From the NCBI GenBank assembly GCA_958430865.1, contig CAUDNR010000802.1, positions 1 through 64,000 on the forward strand: a DNA stretch of 64,000 bases. Direction: 5' to 3'. Below, one piece after another: positions 62,914 to 64,000 of the stretch. Source of the DNA: Entrophospora sp. SA101. Lineage: Eukaryota; Glomeromycota; Glomeromycetes; Entrophosporales; Entrophosporaceae. Both the position numbers and the translations under genes were made by a program. The notes under the pieces are model-generated. The model was not told where the DNA came from, did not search any database, and saw nothing but the letters and a program-made list of their open reading frames with translations. Positions within the stretch are counted from its first letter, which is position 1. Each line of letters opens with the position of its first letter.

Positions 62914-63170
62914 GAGATCTTGGAGAATAAAATAATTCAAGGGTTAAAACAATCACTTGGTCTTCAAGACGCAGGAAATATAGCTCAACAAAGAGCCTGC
63001 GGTATGATGAAACCTTGATTGTTACCGACCGAGATGTTGATGGCAGTCATATCAAAGGCTATTGATCAATTTTTTTGATTGCTTTTATCCTTCTTTATGA
63101 AACTATCTAGGTTTCCTTTTGATTTCTATCACACCTTTGCCACAATCTCACGTACAAAAGACAACAAAAA
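62914..63170 (+). pseudogene. DNA topoisomerase II remnant (TOPRIM region)
   Basis: One frame reads EILENKIIQGLKQSLGLQDA. After a shift, YDETLIVTDRDVDGSHIKGY is followed by a stop, then SIFLIAFIL-like sequence. In eukaryotic topoisomerase II the TOPRIM segment is E..NIKQILGLQ..LRYG..MIMTDQDHDGSHIKGLLINF, so the order and spacing match. Stops and shifts and the absence of flanking domains show a decayed fragment, probably a partial copy of the functional gene elsewhere. Confidence 0.75.
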
Positions 63171-64000
63171 TTGATGAGAAAACATTGCAAAGAGATTCTC
63201 ACTGTCTAAAAAACAAAAATTATTCTTGTTTACTATCAGATTATGACAACAAATATATCATACATAGTATACGGAATCGAATTTCTTGAATAACAAATGC
63301 CAAACAATCCACAACGAATATGTTTTTCAAAGCATCGTCTTGATGCAATAGAAATGGTAAAGCGTATTTGCACTAAAACCTCGATGGAAGTAAGGGAGTT
63401 GATTGATTTCTATGAAAAAGTTGAAATTTGGTTTGAAAAATGGGTTGCTTAAATAAAAAAAGTGTGAGGAAACACCTTCATCTAGAATGATTAATGATAA
63501 TAATTTTGAATATACTTTGCTTGAATTTGATTCATTGTATGCATATATATACTGTATATATATTATTGAATGGATATCAGATATTTGACTGTTACTATGC
63601 CACTTTTGACTTGCAGTCATTCATTACTAATGACTAATCAACAACATCATCATAGGATTCTTATGGTAAAACAACGCTCCGATATAATTATTATCTAATC
63701 TCATTTCATTTTAAAAAACACCGTTCTTAAAATCATTTTTATCAAAGTAGCATTTTTAACCATAAAGCACGCCTTCGACAAAAATGACTTTGCTAGATAC
63801 CGAAACTTCTATAATAACATCTGAAGATGAATTGATTTTGAGTAATAAAATATTCAAAATAAAATAAAATAAAACAAAGCAATGTTGTCAACCAATTGTT
63901 TTGGCTTTATGATTTTGGCACGTTGGTTCTAGATGTGCGGCAGAGTTTCCTTTCAACCAATTATTGCTGTCTTTATATCCAATACCCAACCTCGCATGAA
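63171..64000. other. Intergenic, nothing recognised
   Basis: No gene supported. Short coding-like debris lies around 63300-63450, and an (AAAAT)n stretch lies near 63857-63872. Confidence 0.45.

Overview
The window is AT-rich nuclear DNA from a fungus. The evidence is short spliceosomal introns (about 58 to 120 bp, GT..AG), genes of fungal type (the ERMES subunit Mdm34, mitochondrial bL34, the proteasome beta-3 subunit), asparagine- and serine-rich low-complexity proteins, and many decayed mobile-element or gene remnants. An early-diverging lineage such as the arbuscular mycorrhizal fungi would fit, but that placement is inference. Two runs of exactly 10 N (13161-13170, 27018-27027) show that the window is a scaffold of at least three contigs.

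Contig 1 (1-13160) opens with a complete homeobox gene on the minus strand. Then follow about 6 kb with no recognisable gene, a heavily decayed type II phosphatidylinositol 4-kinase (about 9905-11795), and two islands built from one short word repeated irregularly. Contig 2 (13171-27017) holds a GC-richer block, a minisatellite, a Tc1/mariner-like MITE, a PWWP-domain gene and the start of a second homeobox copy that collapses into a deleted fold-back. Contig 3 (27028-64000) holds, in order: the 5' end of an unknown gene cut by the gap, the C-terminal half of an indoleamine 2,3-dioxygenase, a small one-helix membrane protein, mitochondrial bL34, two tandem proteasome beta-3 genes, tRNA-Ser(AGA), a second copy of the contig-2 MITE/PWWP block, a complete homeobox gene, a UFD1/zinc-finger/AZUL protein, Mdm34, a BORCS6-like protein and a topoisomerase II remnant.

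The main structural feature is redundancy. Positions 16034-26100 and 40319-50385 match at every place compared, homopolymers included, and the left edge falls on the TA target duplication of the MITE. Positions 1-3707 are an inverted copy of about 49204-52910 with a few real differences (two substitutions, homopolymer and microsatellite length changes), so they look like another allele or nucleus. Positions 26101-27017 are a fold-back chimera with microhomology junctions. Positions 34442-36620 and 36621-38799 are a 2179-bp tandem duplication that doubles the proteasome gene. Some of this is probably assembly or amplification artefact.

The intact genes are mostly housekeeping: protein turnover (beta-3, UFD1-like), mitochondria (bL34, Mdm34), organelle positioning (BORCS6-like), chromatin and transcription (PWWP, homeobox). 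The PWWP and homeobox genes are divergently transcribed across about 5.9 kb. No operon or gene-cluster logic is evident. The observation that known feature types explain least is a set of about nine 100-250 bp intergenic islands. Each is made of irregularly spaced, often inverted copies of its own 7-10 bp word.
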